From assembly GCA_964019165.1 (NCBI GenBank), contig OZ025274.1:13247358-13311357 (forward strand): a stretch of DNA of 64,000 bases, in the 5' to 3' direction. Every line of letters starts with the position of its first letter. Positions within the stretch are counted from its first letter, which is position 1. This stretch comes from Mastigias papua (lineage: Eukaryota; Cnidaria; Scyphozoa; Rhizostomeae; Mastigiidae). Of this stretch, positions 1 to 10,520 are shown one piece after another. The notes below the pieces were generated by a model, which was not told the DNA's origin, searched no databases, and saw nothing but the letters and a program-made list of their open reading frames with translations. Both the position numbers and the translations under genes were made by a program.

Positions 1-7
1 TTCTTGT

Positions 8-241
8 ATGAAATTAGATGTCAAAGCACGTAATCTGTCAAAGGGATGGTATGTCAACCGTGATGGCTTTTCATGCAGGAAGAGTCCTGAAACAGGTCGC
101 GTGTATTGTGGCAGAATGGTAATGCAGCACAATCGGGAATGTGATGGGTATTGTGGACCAGCAAATGGGCCAAATTGTGAATCATGCTGCATTTTGCAGA
201 ATCAACTCCAGAGTCGATATTACACAGTGTGGAGTAAATAG
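8..241 (+). CDS. Probable terminal exon, cysteine-rich protein (partial)
   Basis: The frame is open from the left edge of the window to a TAG at 239-241, so this is probably the last exon of a gene that begins upstream; the ATG at 8 need not be a start. The translation is rich in Cys and Gly, with the run VYCGRMVMQ, then CDGYCGPANGPNC, then CESCC. A YCGP-x-NGP-x-C-x-x-C pattern of this kind occurs, as I recall, in cysteine-rich metal-binding modules at the ends of metazoan ubiquitin-ligase-like and related cytoplasmic proteins. I cannot name the gene. No signal peptide or membrane segment is visible. The acceptor site lies outside the window, so the true exon start is unknown. Confidence 0.5.
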   Translation: MKLDVKARNLSKGWYVNRDGFSCRKSPETGRVYCGRMVMQHNRECDGYCGPANGPNCESCCILQNQLQSRYYTVWSK

Positions 242-786
242 AGGGTAATGAGTTGGGGGGTAAAAAGAGCGCTTGAAACTTGAATATTGAAATTATGATG
301 AATTGCCGTTTACTATGCACTTGTTGTCAGAGTGTCATTCCGTATGTTAATGTTATATAGGCTACTTTCGGCGTAGTTGTTTTGATGTGCAGAAAAGGAG
401 AGTTATTTCATAACATGGTTTTTGGTTTCTTGTCCGCTCCCGGCCACATCCGTACAAAACCCCGGCGTTGTTATGGAATGAGATTAACTCACACTTCCCC
501 CTCCAGACGCGGAACTAGGAATTTTCGAGGGCAGGGGTTTAGTCTGCACAAATAGGCATACCAAAAATTATTTCAGGAGAAGAAAACTTGGAATGTATCT
601 TTCAAACTTAAAAGGCGTGTAGCCAAGGAGATTTTTAGCGGAAAAGGACACAGTTACTCCATTCGTGGCAATTACCTTGCTGCAAAGTGGCCTAGGGGGG
701 GAGTTGTGGGAAGGTTCAATGCTGCCTTTATTGACGTAGGAGGATCTACCATGGTTGGTCCGACGCGATAGAAAATTTTTCCAATT
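242..786. other. Noncoding stretch, 3' flank of the first exon
   Basis: No coding frame or recognisable element is seen. This is presumably 3' UTR and intergenic DNA after the TAG at 239-241. Confidence 0.4.
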
Positions 787-1300
787 TTACCCCTTCGATC
801 TGTGTGAGTAACTTTTCTCCATCAGCTGCCTCCGGACCTGAACTTTGCTTGTTTCAGTTTTCCTCCCATCGATAGTCATGTCTTGTAATGAATAATCCTC
901 TAGACGTAAAGCTTGCTTACGAAGTCTTGTAGATGTGCCGTTGCAGACGATTCGCATTTTGATTTCAAGTTCTTCATCATGAAATTCGCCATGTTGTTCA
1001 TGTCCGCAGCACCTAGTGTGAAGTTCATAAATAGGTTCGGATGGGCCTTGTTTTGCTTGACGAAGCAGGTATGTTTGATAAATGTTGTTACTCGCAAGCT
1101 CGAAGTAAGCGGTAAGCTTTTCCACTGCATTGTCATTATCTTCACCGGCGCCTATGTCCGGTAAAGTTTTAAAAATTTTGTAAACTGCAGGACCAGCTGG
1201 TAAAGTAAAAGAGCTCGGCGTCTTGCAGGGTCTCTGATATTTGCTGCAAGCAGGTACGTTTTGAAACGTTCTAGCCATTGTGCCCACCTTGTGTATAATG
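787..1300 (-). pseudogene. Ty3/gypsy-type gag fragment, frameshifted
   Basis: Two overlapping minus-strand frames (about 787-1287 and 1152-1394) together carry pieces typical of cnidarian Ty3/gypsy Gag: a RWAQWLERFKTYLLA-like stretch, then PARRRALLLYQ, then AGPAVYKIFKTL, AVEKLTAYF, a YQTYLLRQAKQ-like stretch and STRLRKQALR. The match has to switch frame near 1190, so the copy is broken. No protease, reverse transcriptase or LTR is seen next to it, so it is an isolated remnant. Confidence 0.65.
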
Positions 1301-1394
1301 AAAGCAATTTAGTAAAAGTGTTTTCATTGAGTCTTTTATAATTCTTAAACACTTTATAGCTTGGGGCTCTTGAGTATGTAAGAGACACAATCAA

Positions 1395-1492
1395 AAATAT
1401 ACTTCACTTAAATGTATGCGTTTCGATAAATATCTTCATCAGTACTAATGAAGATATTTATCGAAACGTCTACATTTAAGTGAAGTATACTT
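1395..1492. repeat. Near-perfect inverted repeat, hammerhead-like arms
   Basis: About 48 bp on the left (ending ATCTTCATCAGT) is repeated in inverted orientation on the right (ACTAATGAAGAT onward), with almost no spacer and a few mismatches. Each arm, read outward, has CTGATGA or CTAATGA, a short self-complementary GATA/TATC stem and then GAAAC, an order reminiscent of a hammerhead ribozyme core. Confidence 0.7.
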
Positions 1493-1499
1493 TTTATTT

Positions 1500-2120
1500 T
1501 GTCTGTTTTATTATATTTATATACTATACGAATGCGGTTATGATTAAGTTATATGTATACGTTGTGCTCTCTATTTTGCTATTATGCATGAAAGCAAGAT
1601 GATTTACCTACTAGTCAAGGAATCTTTCAAGGAGTGTTTATTGGTGGGAAAGTGACACCTAGGGGGTCACAACCAGGAGTTTTAGGGATTTGTCATAAGA
1701 ATTTCCCACTGGATTTAGCAACCTAGCTTTTATGTAGTACAGTAAATCAAAACTGACATTTATTCACAGAAATGAGTCGAAGGAAGTAAAACGTAATTCA
1801 ACAGTTGAGCATTATACAGAGGCTGTTTACAATTAATTTTTAGACCAACTTTCAAACAAAAGGGCACTTGCTAGTGGAAGTCATGGACCAACTAAAGGAG
1901 AAATCTAAGGACCTGTTTGGGGAATTTCCCCCACTAGTTTATATGTTAAAAGATCCATTGCTATATCTGCATGTCAGCTAAAAGATCCACACAAGAACAC
2001 ATATCTGAGCACAAAATGTGCCTGCCAGGTACAATAGGATGTTACGCATGCCTAGATACAAATGACTTGTAAATCTGTTTTTTCTGGGTTCCTAGCTGCG
2101 CTCTTTGCTGTTACAATAAC
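1500..2120. other. Noncoding stretch
   Basis: No open frame of significance and no repeat that I can name. Confidence 0.35.
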
Positions 2121-2124
2121 ACAC

Positions 2125-2545
2125 AAGCACCCTTTTTATAGGGAACCACTTTGCAAGGAACCTACATGTAGAATGCCAAAATGTTTAGAGAACTTATACT
2201 ACTGAAAGAAATTTCTTTAAGGAACTTTTCAATTGGAAGTATTTTGACAGCAGCAAATAATCAAGAATTAAGAGGCCGGTTCCACTCATTTGCAGCCAAA
2301 ACCAGCATAGATTGTTTGCTGTACCTGTGCCAAATTTTTCATGTTTCATTGTTCTTAACTTATAGCCAAGATTTAAAGGCAAAATTCAGAACTTCAATAT
2401 TTACTTGTGTCTGTACCATAGGTGTGGCACTAAATGTGCAATGAAAATTAAGAAACTACAGTATTACACAACTTTTAGCACTACGATTTGACCAATGGAG
2501 GTGCAAAAATAAGAAAATTTTGGAACTAGGCTTTGAGCTAGGTTC
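2125..2545 (+). mobile_element. Nonautonomous DNA element, degraded copy of the ATAAGGAACC-TIR family
   Basis: It starts near TTTTTATAGGGAACCACTTTG and contains AACCTACATGTAGAATGCC. It ends with GAGCTAGGTTCCTTTCAAAA. The same order of blocks appears in better preserved form at 51,912-52,380 and, inverted, at 45,575-46,028. The termini of this copy are degraded, and it encodes no protein. Confidence 0.6.
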
Positions 2546-2719
2546 CTTTCAAAACAAAGCATGTAACAGAACAAACAAGTTGCCGATGGCGAAATGATTT
2601 CCTTCTACGTGCTGAGGCTTGCCATGCCAGCAATTGAAAATGTTTTTTGACAAATGGAAGATTGCAAGAAAAACATAAATTTTTTTGAAAGTTGCTAGAA
2701 ATTACAAAGGGGATTGCCA

Positions 2720-2890
2720 TGCTATTTCTGTTCTCCCAATAGTTGCTAGGCTTTTTGAAAAGCTAATTTTCAACCAGCTCTACAGGCAACTCAGCAACAG
2801 TAATCTCCTTTATCAGGATCAGTCTGCATAATACAGAATATTCCATTCCACAGTTACCTGCTTAAAGGAACTACTGGTACAGAGGAATGG
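2720..2890 (+). pseudogene. Non-LTR reverse transcriptase fragment (CR1/L2-like)
   Basis: The plus-strand translation reads like the region between RT palm blocks of CR1/L2-type LINEs: ARLFEKLIFNQLYRQL followed by an LLYQDQSA-like stretch, a stop, then FHSTVTCLKELL. It is short, stop-interrupted and without neighbouring domains. Confidence 0.55.
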
Positions 2891-3281
2891 ATATTTGGAA
2901 CATGTGAGGGACATTTAGTCGAGTGGATCATGCTACACTTTTTCGTAAATTACAGTACAGTGAAATTCAGCATAATATAACCGCGGTTTTATGGACCTAG
3001 GATCATGGTGCACTTTGCATAAATTATGATGCATTAAAAACCTGCATAAATGAACTTCCCATTTATAGACCAATGCTAGTACGTTCTTATTTAAAGGAAT
3101 ATCGATAAACAATTTATGGTAGTGGCTCTTAAAAAATAGTTTGTCCTGCTCAGTATGCATTGAGAAATAGTATTCTTCTCTTGAAAGAAAACTCCCAGAT
3201 TTCTTGCTGAATCAGTCATAATCAAAAGTTTGTATTTTGTACAGGGGGTAATCCATACTTCTGTATACTGGGGGGTTTGTG

Positions 3282-3475
3282 TCAATATTTGGAGTTTGGG
3301 ATTTCATAAAAAGTAATATTTGAGGCCTGAATTGCAACTGGTAAAAAGTGGGAAAGTGCTGCAGCCTCCAGCTTCGAGTCAATATTTGGGGTCTGGGATA
3401 TCACAACAAAATAATATTTGAGATCTATGAATTACAGCTGACAAAAAGTGGGAAGGAGCTGAAGCCACCAGCCCC
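3282..3475 (+). repeat. Two tandem degenerate copies of a roughly 100-bp unit
   Basis: The block beginning GTCAATATTTGGAGTTTGGG and ending in GTGGGAAAGTGCTGCAGCC is repeated at once as GTCAATATTTGGGGTCTGGG through GTGGGAAGGAGCTGAAGCC. There is no coding potential. Confidence 0.6.
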
Positions 3476-3666
3476 CCTGTGATGCCGTGCTTGTATTAGT
3501 GAGCAGAATCATACAATATAAGGCTAATGTTTCTTTTAACTTGTAGTTCATTCGGAAGATTGACTAGATCACGGAACACAAATTTTACACTACCAAGGTC
3601 AAGCATGCAAAGAATATCCTTGTGTATCAGGCTGCATGGGTGATCTATTTATTGAAGTTTTAACTT

Positions 3667-3872
3667 TGGAGTTAAGGAACAAAGAAGACTTTATTTCTGA
3701 TTCAAATCAAAGTTACGAGAAGCTGTTTACACAGGCTAGGAAGTTCTTCTAGAAGTGAATACAATGGTCCGTAAGTTCTCTTAAGTTCTATTCGATTTTT
3801 CTAGCATGAGGTAAGAAAGCCAGTTCTTTCTTGAATGTTCTTTGTCATGACAAGACTGTTCAATTTCCAACA
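3667..3872 (-). repeat. 3' LTR of the copia element
   Basis: It begins TGGAGTTAAGGAACAAAGAA and ends in ACTGTTCAATTTCCAACA (TG...CA limits on the plus strand). It is collinear with the LTR at 6,864-7,118 but shorter. Confidence 0.7.
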
Positions 3873-4076
3873 ATCCTCCTCACTCATTGTCAGAAATACT
3901 CCTCAGCTCCATCATACTCCTCTATTTAGTAAATTGTATCTTTCCAATCCCAATTATTAACATGCTCGCAATCATTTAGTCACTTCTAAAATATTTCAAA
4001 TTCAACTTTTCCAGCTTTAACAAGCTCTCTTGCGTAATGGAATTTTGCTGTGAAACTGTGGATTCTTTGTCATCGT

Positions 4077-4625
4077 AATGGCGGATTGGTTATCTTAAAA
4101 GATAATTATTGGGGTCACAGAGGTATCGCTCATATCCTTCAATAGCTTTTGCAACCATATTGATTCTTGACCAGCCTGTGCTAGTGCAATGTATTCTGTC
4201 TCTGCTGTTGACAACGCAACGCATTTTACTTTCTTACTGTTCCAACTGATAGCAGCGCCACCCAACATGACCACAAACCCGGACGTTGATTTGCGATCAT
4301 TCCCCAGCTCAGTCTGCATCTGAAATCCATCAATATTGTCATTGTATCCTTATAGTAATCCATAATCAAGAGTTCCACTTAAGTACCTCATGATTCTTTT
4401 AACTGCCACCCAATGAGTCTGTGATGGTTGTGATGAAAAACCAGCATCATTACCAATATTGTAAGTAATATCAGACCTTGTCTTAGCTGATAGGTACAGA
4501 AGACTTTCCACTGCTGATTGATATAACTCTTGACCTATCGAGTCATCCCCATCGGTTGCCTTCATTAGTTTTGCTCCATTTTCTACAGGTGTAGACGCTG
4601 ATTTTGACATATCCATTTCTGACAT
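4077..4625 (-). pseudogene. Copia RNase H and RT C-terminal region
   Basis: Minus-strand frames 4095-4319 and 4350-4625 carry RKSTSGFVVMLGGAAISW, then CVALSTAETEYIALAQA, and upstream SLLYLSAKTRSDITYN and WVAVKRIMRYL, all hallmark copia RNase H and connection-domain blocks. The usual DADWAG-type first catalytic aspartate region is degraded. A frame change separates the two frames. Confidence 0.8.
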
Positions 4626-4679
4626 ATGTTGGTTGTCCCATCCAGATCTTTCCAGATTCTAAGTAGTTAATCTTGATCG

Positions 4680-5290
4680 AATTTTTCAGCTATCGCCTTG
4701 ATGAATGTTTCAATGCTTTCAGATGTCTTTCCAGCCAAGATGATGTCGTCAACATAAACAGAAATGACGAAGGTTTCTCCTCCTTATTGCAGTATGTAGA
4801 TGCATGCATCCTATACTGTTGGTTATACCCGTGGGCAACCAGTCTTGCATTATACCGTTCGATATTCCCATCAGCATCGTGCTTTCGTTTGAATACCCAT
4901 TTGCTTCTGACAGCTTTTCTTCCTGGAGGTAATTCAGATAGCTCCCACACTTGATTCTTGTGAAGTGATTCCAGCTCAGCCTCCATTGCTTTCGCCCACT
5001 TTTCTGCATCTGGACTTGACAGTGCTTGCTTGACTACAATAGGGCCTTCTTTTTGAGCAATATAAACCCATTCACCATACCTGCTTGGTGGATGTCTGTT
5101 TTTCCCTGTTTGTCTAGTCTCCTCGTATGCAGGATGGAGTGTAGCATCATCAATCTCTTGATGATCGATTTCCAGTTCTGTGGGAGATTCATTTGTACTT
5201 GCTGAAAACGACCCTCTTCTGTGCTTTATCATACAAACGATATCCATTTACTCCATGTCCATATCCGAGGAAAATACTCCTCCTTGTTGG
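4680..5290 (-). pseudogene. Copia reverse transcriptase, N-terminal part fused to the YVDD block by deletion
   Basis: The frame at 4690-5247 contains AEKWAKAMEAELESLHKNQV, SKWVFKRKHDADG and YNARLVAHGYNQQY. Near 4,740-4,760 another frame gives YVDDIILAGKTSESIETF, the catalytic block. The RT middle between HGYNQQY and YVDD is missing. Just upstream, near 5,320-5,250, a VDGFDYEPTKKS-like stretch from the integrase tail survives. Confidence 0.8.
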
Positions 5291-5341
5291 ACTTCTTTGT
5301 TGGCTCGTAATCAAATCCATCAACGAGTTGTTCCTTGCTAT

Positions 5342-5554
5342 TCATTCTAAATTACTTGTTCCAAAGTGACCAAACCTTCTATGCCAGACACTCTCCTTCA
5401 TTTCGCCACTGCTTCCATACTTAATAACTACCTGGTGTTCCGCCACGTAAACGCTAGATCCAACACAGTTAAGATAGTACAAGTTTCCATATTTTGTGGC
5501 AGTAGCATTGCACAAATTCGAAAGTGTTTCGATTGCTTGCTGCTTTGGATACAC
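5342..5554 (-). pseudogene. Copia GAG-pre-integrase domain fragment
   Basis: The frame shows KYGNLYYLNCVG and then ESVWHRRFGHFGTSNL, the conserved H-x-R-x-GH block that precedes the integrase core in copia Pol. The D,D-35-E core that should follow is absent before the RT region. Confidence 0.75.
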
Positions 5555-5627
5555 TCAGAAGATTGTGAGATTAACCAGGAACGAACAAAAGATTAGTTTA
5601 CTAAACATCAGTTTACTAAACATTAAT

Positions 5628-5990
5628 TTATTTATATTGCCGAACTTTCCCATTTGTTAAGTTCATTCCTGGGATTACATTACCCATTCCAGTTGTTGGA
5701 ACAGAATATCTATCTCCAGCTGTGATTTCTTGTGGTGTATCTAGAACGGAAATTTGATCGAACAGTGTTTCACCTTTGCACATATGGCAAGTGGCACCAG
5801 AATCGACAACCCAATTACTTCTTCGTTTGGTAGTTGAAGTATGCTCTGCAACCAACCCGATGATCTCCTCTTCATCATCCGAGTCTTGTTCTGCAGCATA
5901 TGCCTTCTGTATAGTTAAAGATTTGTGAGTCATCTTTTTCATTGATTGATTATCATGTTTTTTCCAAAACGTTCTGATAACAGTCGGCAT
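5628..5990 (-). pseudogene. Copia aspartic protease fragment
   Basis: It contains NWVVDSGATCHMC, the aspartic protease DSG active site, after an acidic linker (DSDDEEE), and downstream TAGDRYSVPTTGMG. This arrangement is typical of copia Pol. Confidence 0.8.
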
Positions 5991-5999
5991 TCTATTCTG

Positions 6000-6660
6000 A
6001 TGTGTCGAATCTTACCATGACTGTGACATCTTGGACCCCCTTCTGGTTATTCGATGCCTTTGATGTCATAGCCTTTACTGTACTGGTGGTTACTTTATCT
6101 TTCCGTTTGCTTTCTTCATGCAATAATCTTTTGGTAACGATTCATGCTTATGTACTTCTGAACTTGCTTTAAGTGCCGTCACCTGCATATTGTATGACTC
6201 CAGTAGACTTGCTAATAGATGAACCACTTGGTTTTTTTCATCTAACGGATCTTCAATAATAGACAACTCATCGAATATTCTTGTAAATACATTGATTATC
6301 CATCTTTCAACTTCAAATTGTGTAACTTTCTTCGTAGTGCCAATTTATTTGCCCGCGAATTCTTTTAGAACTGATCTGCCAACCTTTTCCACGTGACAGT
6401 TGGATCTTCAGGATCCGGTCTGAGCAAGTACAACAGCTTTGGTTCCACAGACAACACAATAGTTGCCAATGCACGATCCCTGCGCAGCAAATACTTTGGT
6501 CACTCTCTTTGACCTTCGGGGACACCTTCAGTTCCTGTCACAATATTTCATAATCCTCCTTTCATTAACGCCATTTTACTTGTACTTTCCAAGTAGCTTA
6601 ATTTGGTCTATTCAACAGCTTGATCAAAATTTTCGTCGCTTCTGTTGCCATGGTCTAGGG
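6000..6660 (-). pseudogene. Copia gag remnant
   Basis: Read on the minus strand from ATG near 6,651, the frame begins MATEATKIL and soon reaches a stop, followed by an ATWKVQVKW-like block. This resembles the MATEATK...TWK start of copia Gag. Further down only short frames remain (for example 6,313-6,525), so the gene is dead. Confidence 0.55.
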
Positions 6661-6829
6661 TAGCCACTTTACACCAACCAGTCAGTTAGTCCCAATCAGA
6701 TAACGCCTTCGTGTAAACTACACGACGTAGCTACTAGTCAAAACAAACAGGCCGCGAAATACAAATTCAAGATTGCTTTTTCGTCTAAGATTGAGTTACC
6801 GTTGTTTGTTCTTCAGTCTTCTTGGGCAT

Positions 6830-6847
6830 GCACTGGGCCTATAACCT
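6830..6847 (-). promoter_or_regulatory. Copia primer-binding site matching the initiator tRNA-Met anticodon arm
   Basis: Seventeen to nineteen bases inside the 5' LTR, the minus strand reads GGTTATAGGCCCAGTGC. This is close to the complement of the anticodon stem-loop of metazoan initiator tRNA-Met, the half-tRNA priming site known from Drosophila copia. Confidence 0.55.
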
Positions 6848-6863
6848 ATTGCAGTTTTCACTT

Positions 6864-7118
6864 TGTAGTCACGGAAACAAAGAAGACTTTGTTTCTGATT
6901 CAAACAAGGCTCAAACACACAAATACACACATAGACTAAATCAAGGTTACAAGAAGCTGTATATATAGCCTAGAAAGTTCTTCTAGAAGGTTCAAGTAAA
7001 TACGATTGTCCGTAAGTTTTCGTAAGTTCTACTCGAGTGTTCTAGCATGAGGCAAGAAAGCTAGTTCTTTCTTGAATGTTCATTTTATATCTCATGCAAG
7101 AGTGTTCAGTTTCTATCA
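6864..7118 (-). repeat. 5' LTR of the copia element
   Basis: It begins TGTAGTCACGGAAACAAAGA on the plus strand and ends TTCAGTTTCTATCA. It shares GAAGTTCTTCTAGAA-type and TTTCTTGAATGTTC blocks with the LTR at 3,667-3,872, and has an insertion containing ACACACAAATACACAC. Confidence 0.7.
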
Positions 7119-8200
7119 GTATTGGCCTGCTGAAATATATGAATGGAGCTTCCAAACACCTCTACATCGATTCTGTGCATTGCATGAAATTGTTTTGAAG
7201 AATTTCACGATAATAAGGCGCATTGACAGAATGTATACAGAGGACAAATTGACCTACTCCGTTACTGCCATTACACCCCCAGAACATTATTACCTTTACA
7301 CCCCCAGAACATTATTACCATTACACTCTATAATTTCTGTTGATTAAATAGAAAAGTGATTTTTGCATCTGGAGTAGCTTTTTAACTCATATTTATGAAG
7401 AATTCGCTTTACTGTTGACATAATGGACTTCTTCTTTGAAAAATCATTAAATGAGCCATAAAGCGAGCGAAGATGAGAATCGCATTGTCTTCGAGCTGAG
7501 TTCGTAAGGATACGTTTATCATTTTTCTGAGAACACTTTTGATCATCCTGCTCTCTCGCAAACTGCAACAATACCAGTTTGTTGGTGAGTTCCAAAAAGG
7601 TAATAAGGCACTCACATGCAACAGCCAAATCGGGGAGACGATTGGTCGGTACCCAAGAGTATACTTACTATCCTATCTTGATGAGAAGGGAATCTCTAAA
7701 AAGGTAAGTCCGGAGTTACAGCTTTTGCCTATTCACAGAACTGATTTTCACACAGTGCTGACTTCAATTTGACTTTCTCTACATTTTCTTCGTACATACT
7801 TACAGGCCTTCAGTTTCAAGCGAACCTCCTATGGAATTTGATAGAGTTGAAGGATGCAGTGACAGGGTCACGTGATATACTTGGTCTATGGTAGGCACGA
7901 TTTTGAAACAAGATGACAAAACAACGTCGGGAAAGGTCATTACATACGAAGTGTACAGTCAATAATGGCAAAGTTATCTGCGGTATGCACCTGCCAAAAT
8001 CGACAGAAAAGCAGAGCAAAATCGCCCGATAAACTGTTTTCATTCATAGGTATGTAGTACAAGATTACCTGCTCGGTTTGTTGCCGCCATTTTGTGTTGT
8101 TAGTGGTAACAAAGCTCCACCAGGGCCTAGGCGAATGTTGAAAAGTATTGAATATGCGTTAGGCATCATAAGTTATTCTCAAAACAATTAGCTTTTAAGT
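7119..8200. other. Noncoding stretch with a small tandem duplication
   Basis: At 7,267-7,320 a 24-25-bp unit (TTACACCCCCAGAACATTAT) occurs twice in tandem. No gene is seen; the short open frames share no features with known proteins. Confidence 0.35.
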
Positions 8201-8202
8201 TT

Positions 8203-8480
8203 GGCCTTTCACAGAATATAACATATTATACAAGAATTAAAAATTCAGGAAAATTGTGCAATAGTTTTTTATCTTTCTTCCTATTGTTTGCTTGGTAGTC
8301 ACAAGTAATACTGGCCGCATGCTAAACAACTGTACGAAGTGATTAGGAGTGCGCACACTTTTATTAATCTCTTGTGACGCTCATCCGTCTGAAGCTTACT
8401 GGGCTCTTATCCTAAAGGAGCTCTAAAGACACATGGTAGTTCTCGACATGATGAAATTTTGTGGTCTGCAGGACAATTCA
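8203..8480 (+). repeat. Dispersed repeat, second copy at 22,839-23,120
   Basis: The stretch from CACAGAATATAACATATTAT to GTGGTCTGCAGGACA matches 22,839-23,120 base for base over long runs with scattered substitutions and small indels. It has no coding capacity and is of unknown class. Confidence 0.65.
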
Positions 8481-8657
8481 GGGTAAATGTTAAAGTATCC
8501 ACATGCACTTTCATTGTAATTCTTACCACACTACACACTGAAGACTCAATGTTACGCAAAGAGAAGCATTTCAAGGCAAGTAGGTATTGGCCTCATTATC
8601 ATCACATATTCACCATATGTCTGCGTATGACGGTCTAAAATTTGACCTTATTTGACA

Positions 8658-8981
8658 CAGGTCCGTAGCTATGGGGTGGCATGGGGTGGCAAATGCCACC
8701 CCTGTATTATAGGCTGCCAGCTTTTTGCCACCCCTGGAAATTTTTCTGCAGTTCTTTATTATTGTCCTATCTTGTAGCTAAGGAGATATCTCGTGAAGTT
8801 TGACTGATCTCAATTGTGGCCCTTCCGAGACAGTCCATTCTTTCCTTGCGCACACATTTACCAGTTTGATTTTGACAATTGTGAAAGCAAATAAGTCTGA
8901 AATAGGCTCTCAGATTTTGTATCACATGATTTCCCAAGACAATTTTGCCACCCCTGAAGCATACATCTAGCTACGGGCTTG
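8658..8981. mobile_element. hAT-like MITE with 8-bp target-site duplication
   Basis: It begins CAGGTCCGTAGCTATGG and ends CATCTAGCTACGGGCTTG, giving about 14-bp terminal inverted repeats. The flanks 8,650-8,657 and 8,982-8,989 are both ATTTGACA. An 8-bp duplication with CA-starting termini fits the hAT superfamily. The 324-bp interior has repeated TGCCACCCCTG motifs and no transposase. Confidence 0.8.
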
Positions 8982-8999
8982 ATTTGACATAGTGGGTGA

Positions 9000-10235
9000 C
9001 GCTAAGGTTGCAGGTTTTGGATTCGGCATCATGCGGATATGATAATAGTAAATGTTTTCAATAACTTGAATTTCCAACCAGCTTGTATGTTGAAAGATAT
9101 CCAGCTGTGAATGAAATTTGAAGTTGGAAATTGCAAAGTTGTAGTTCTATGTGATTATCAGCTTTGTAAGCGCAGGCCTTAAAGGATCTTTTCTTCTTTC
9201 AACTTCACATTTCTCTGTTCTTCCATTGCCAGGGCTGTGTTACTGGCCCCAAAGCTTTCCCCAACATTACTTACTAAAAAGGAAGCTATTCCAGAGGATG
9301 CTCCCCTAGAGGCCTAGGAACCGGTCCCATAGGTTGTTATTCAATAATTTTCACTTGTGGTAGCTTCACTAGTGAGCTTGATCTTTTATCGTATGCTGCT
9401 ATCTCCTTTAATTCAAAGCGATTCCACATGAACGATGGATTTTCACACACTAGGCACTGAGACACTTCTATCATCAGGTTTTCTAGACTATTTACATAGA
9501 CCCTCACATCGCCTTTCGTTAACAGAAATTCTCCCAAAGCTCAAGGAACTCGATTTCTTTCTTTGTTTTGTGTGTTATTGCAAAATATATATAGCTTAGT
9601 GGATAATAATTGAAATTTGACATTTGACATTATAAATGTATGTTGGGGGATTTTCCCTTTCGCAATTGTATGAAAGAGTGGGAGCACTCTCTAGCATGCC
9701 CAGGGGAGCACAGCCGCCATTTTTTGATTTGCGAGGTATCTCTTTGACGTCTGGCATAGATTTGTTATTGGTTGACTAACTTAAAACTTTGCTCTGAAAT
9801 TGGAAATTTGAACTCAGGTGATTGCATGAAGTAAATATGGCGATGAACATTCTTTTATGTTCCAAAATATTCGAACAATACTTAAACACAATGTAATCAT
9901 AGATAATCCTGGAACTATCTTGTCTTTATTTGACGTAATAGCTATTTTGGACAATATATACTAGTCTAAATACATACGCATGTAATGATATATATATTAG
10001 ACGAATGTTGAGTGACAGAGTAGGGGAAAAGGTAATTGTGCAGAATGCTAGAATGGTTTGCAATACAACAGTTATCAGACCATTTACACTGGTGTATTCA
10101 ATTTCTGACTTATAACTCTGGGCCTAAGTCAACACAAGACGAGAGGCATATCACAAGGAATAAAATAGCGTTTCTTCAGTGTTACGGGAAAGATTCAGGT
10201 GCCTTAATATTGAATTCCCACAAAGATTGGAAACG
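9000..10235. other. Noncoding stretch left of the array
   Basis: No gene is recognised. Near 9,780-9,850 a block resembles sequence at 35,290-35,350 upstream of gene C, so the duplicated unit may extend this far left. Confidence 0.35.
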
Positions 10236-10239
10236 ATGC

Positions 10240-10520
10240 TTAATATGGAAGGTTTTCTGCAACTGTAATGTAACTTTGTTTCTATGCCATTTGAATCCAT
10301 TTGAATTCATTAGTAAAAGGATTTGGACAACCACAGAACGAGGGGGATCCTGCAGTCTGGCATTATTAGACGTTTGTGGATAGAAAGGAAGGAGTCAAAT
10401 TTTCAGTACTTTTATGTGGAGGCTATAAATGTGTGGTTCCTAAAGCCGTTTTCGTCTGACGCTCGTAAGAGTATAAAACTTCGGATAACGACCGAAAGGT
10501 GAATCGAAATATAAAACCTG
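10240..10520 (+). repeat. Left border of duplicated unit, copy A
   Basis: The block with TTTGAATTCATTAGTAAAAG and then CTGACGCTCGTAAGAGTATA and GATAACGACCGAAAGG is shared with 25,190-25,420 and 35,380-35,650. It marks the outer 5' part of each tandem gene unit. Confidence 0.7.

Larger units (their letters stand above)
3667..7118 (-). mobile_element. Ty1/copia LTR retrotransposon, internally deleted
   Basis: The element is delimited by related LTRs at 3,667-3,872 and 6,864-7,118 and is read right to left. In its own orientation the order is: 5' LTR, primer-binding site near 6,830-6,847, decayed gag (about 6,660 down to 6,000), protease with DSGAT, a pre-integrase HRRFGH block, RT pieces and RNase H. 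The order protease, integrase, RT, RNase H is diagnostic of Ty1/copia. Most of the integrase core and the middle of RT are missing, and several frames are needed, so it is defective. The two LTRs have diverged (substitutions and a length difference), which suggests an old insertion. I could not find a convincing target-site duplication. Confidence 0.85.

Noticed and set aside
4690..5247. Copia RT frame as a domesticated gene
   Set aside because: It fuses two distant RT blocks across a deletion and sits between two LTRs with other broken domains; it is a dead transposon.
10036..10383. 115-codon plus-strand frame as a gene
   Set aside because: It lies in the duplicated promoter-side block. The corresponding sequences before B and C do not keep the frame.
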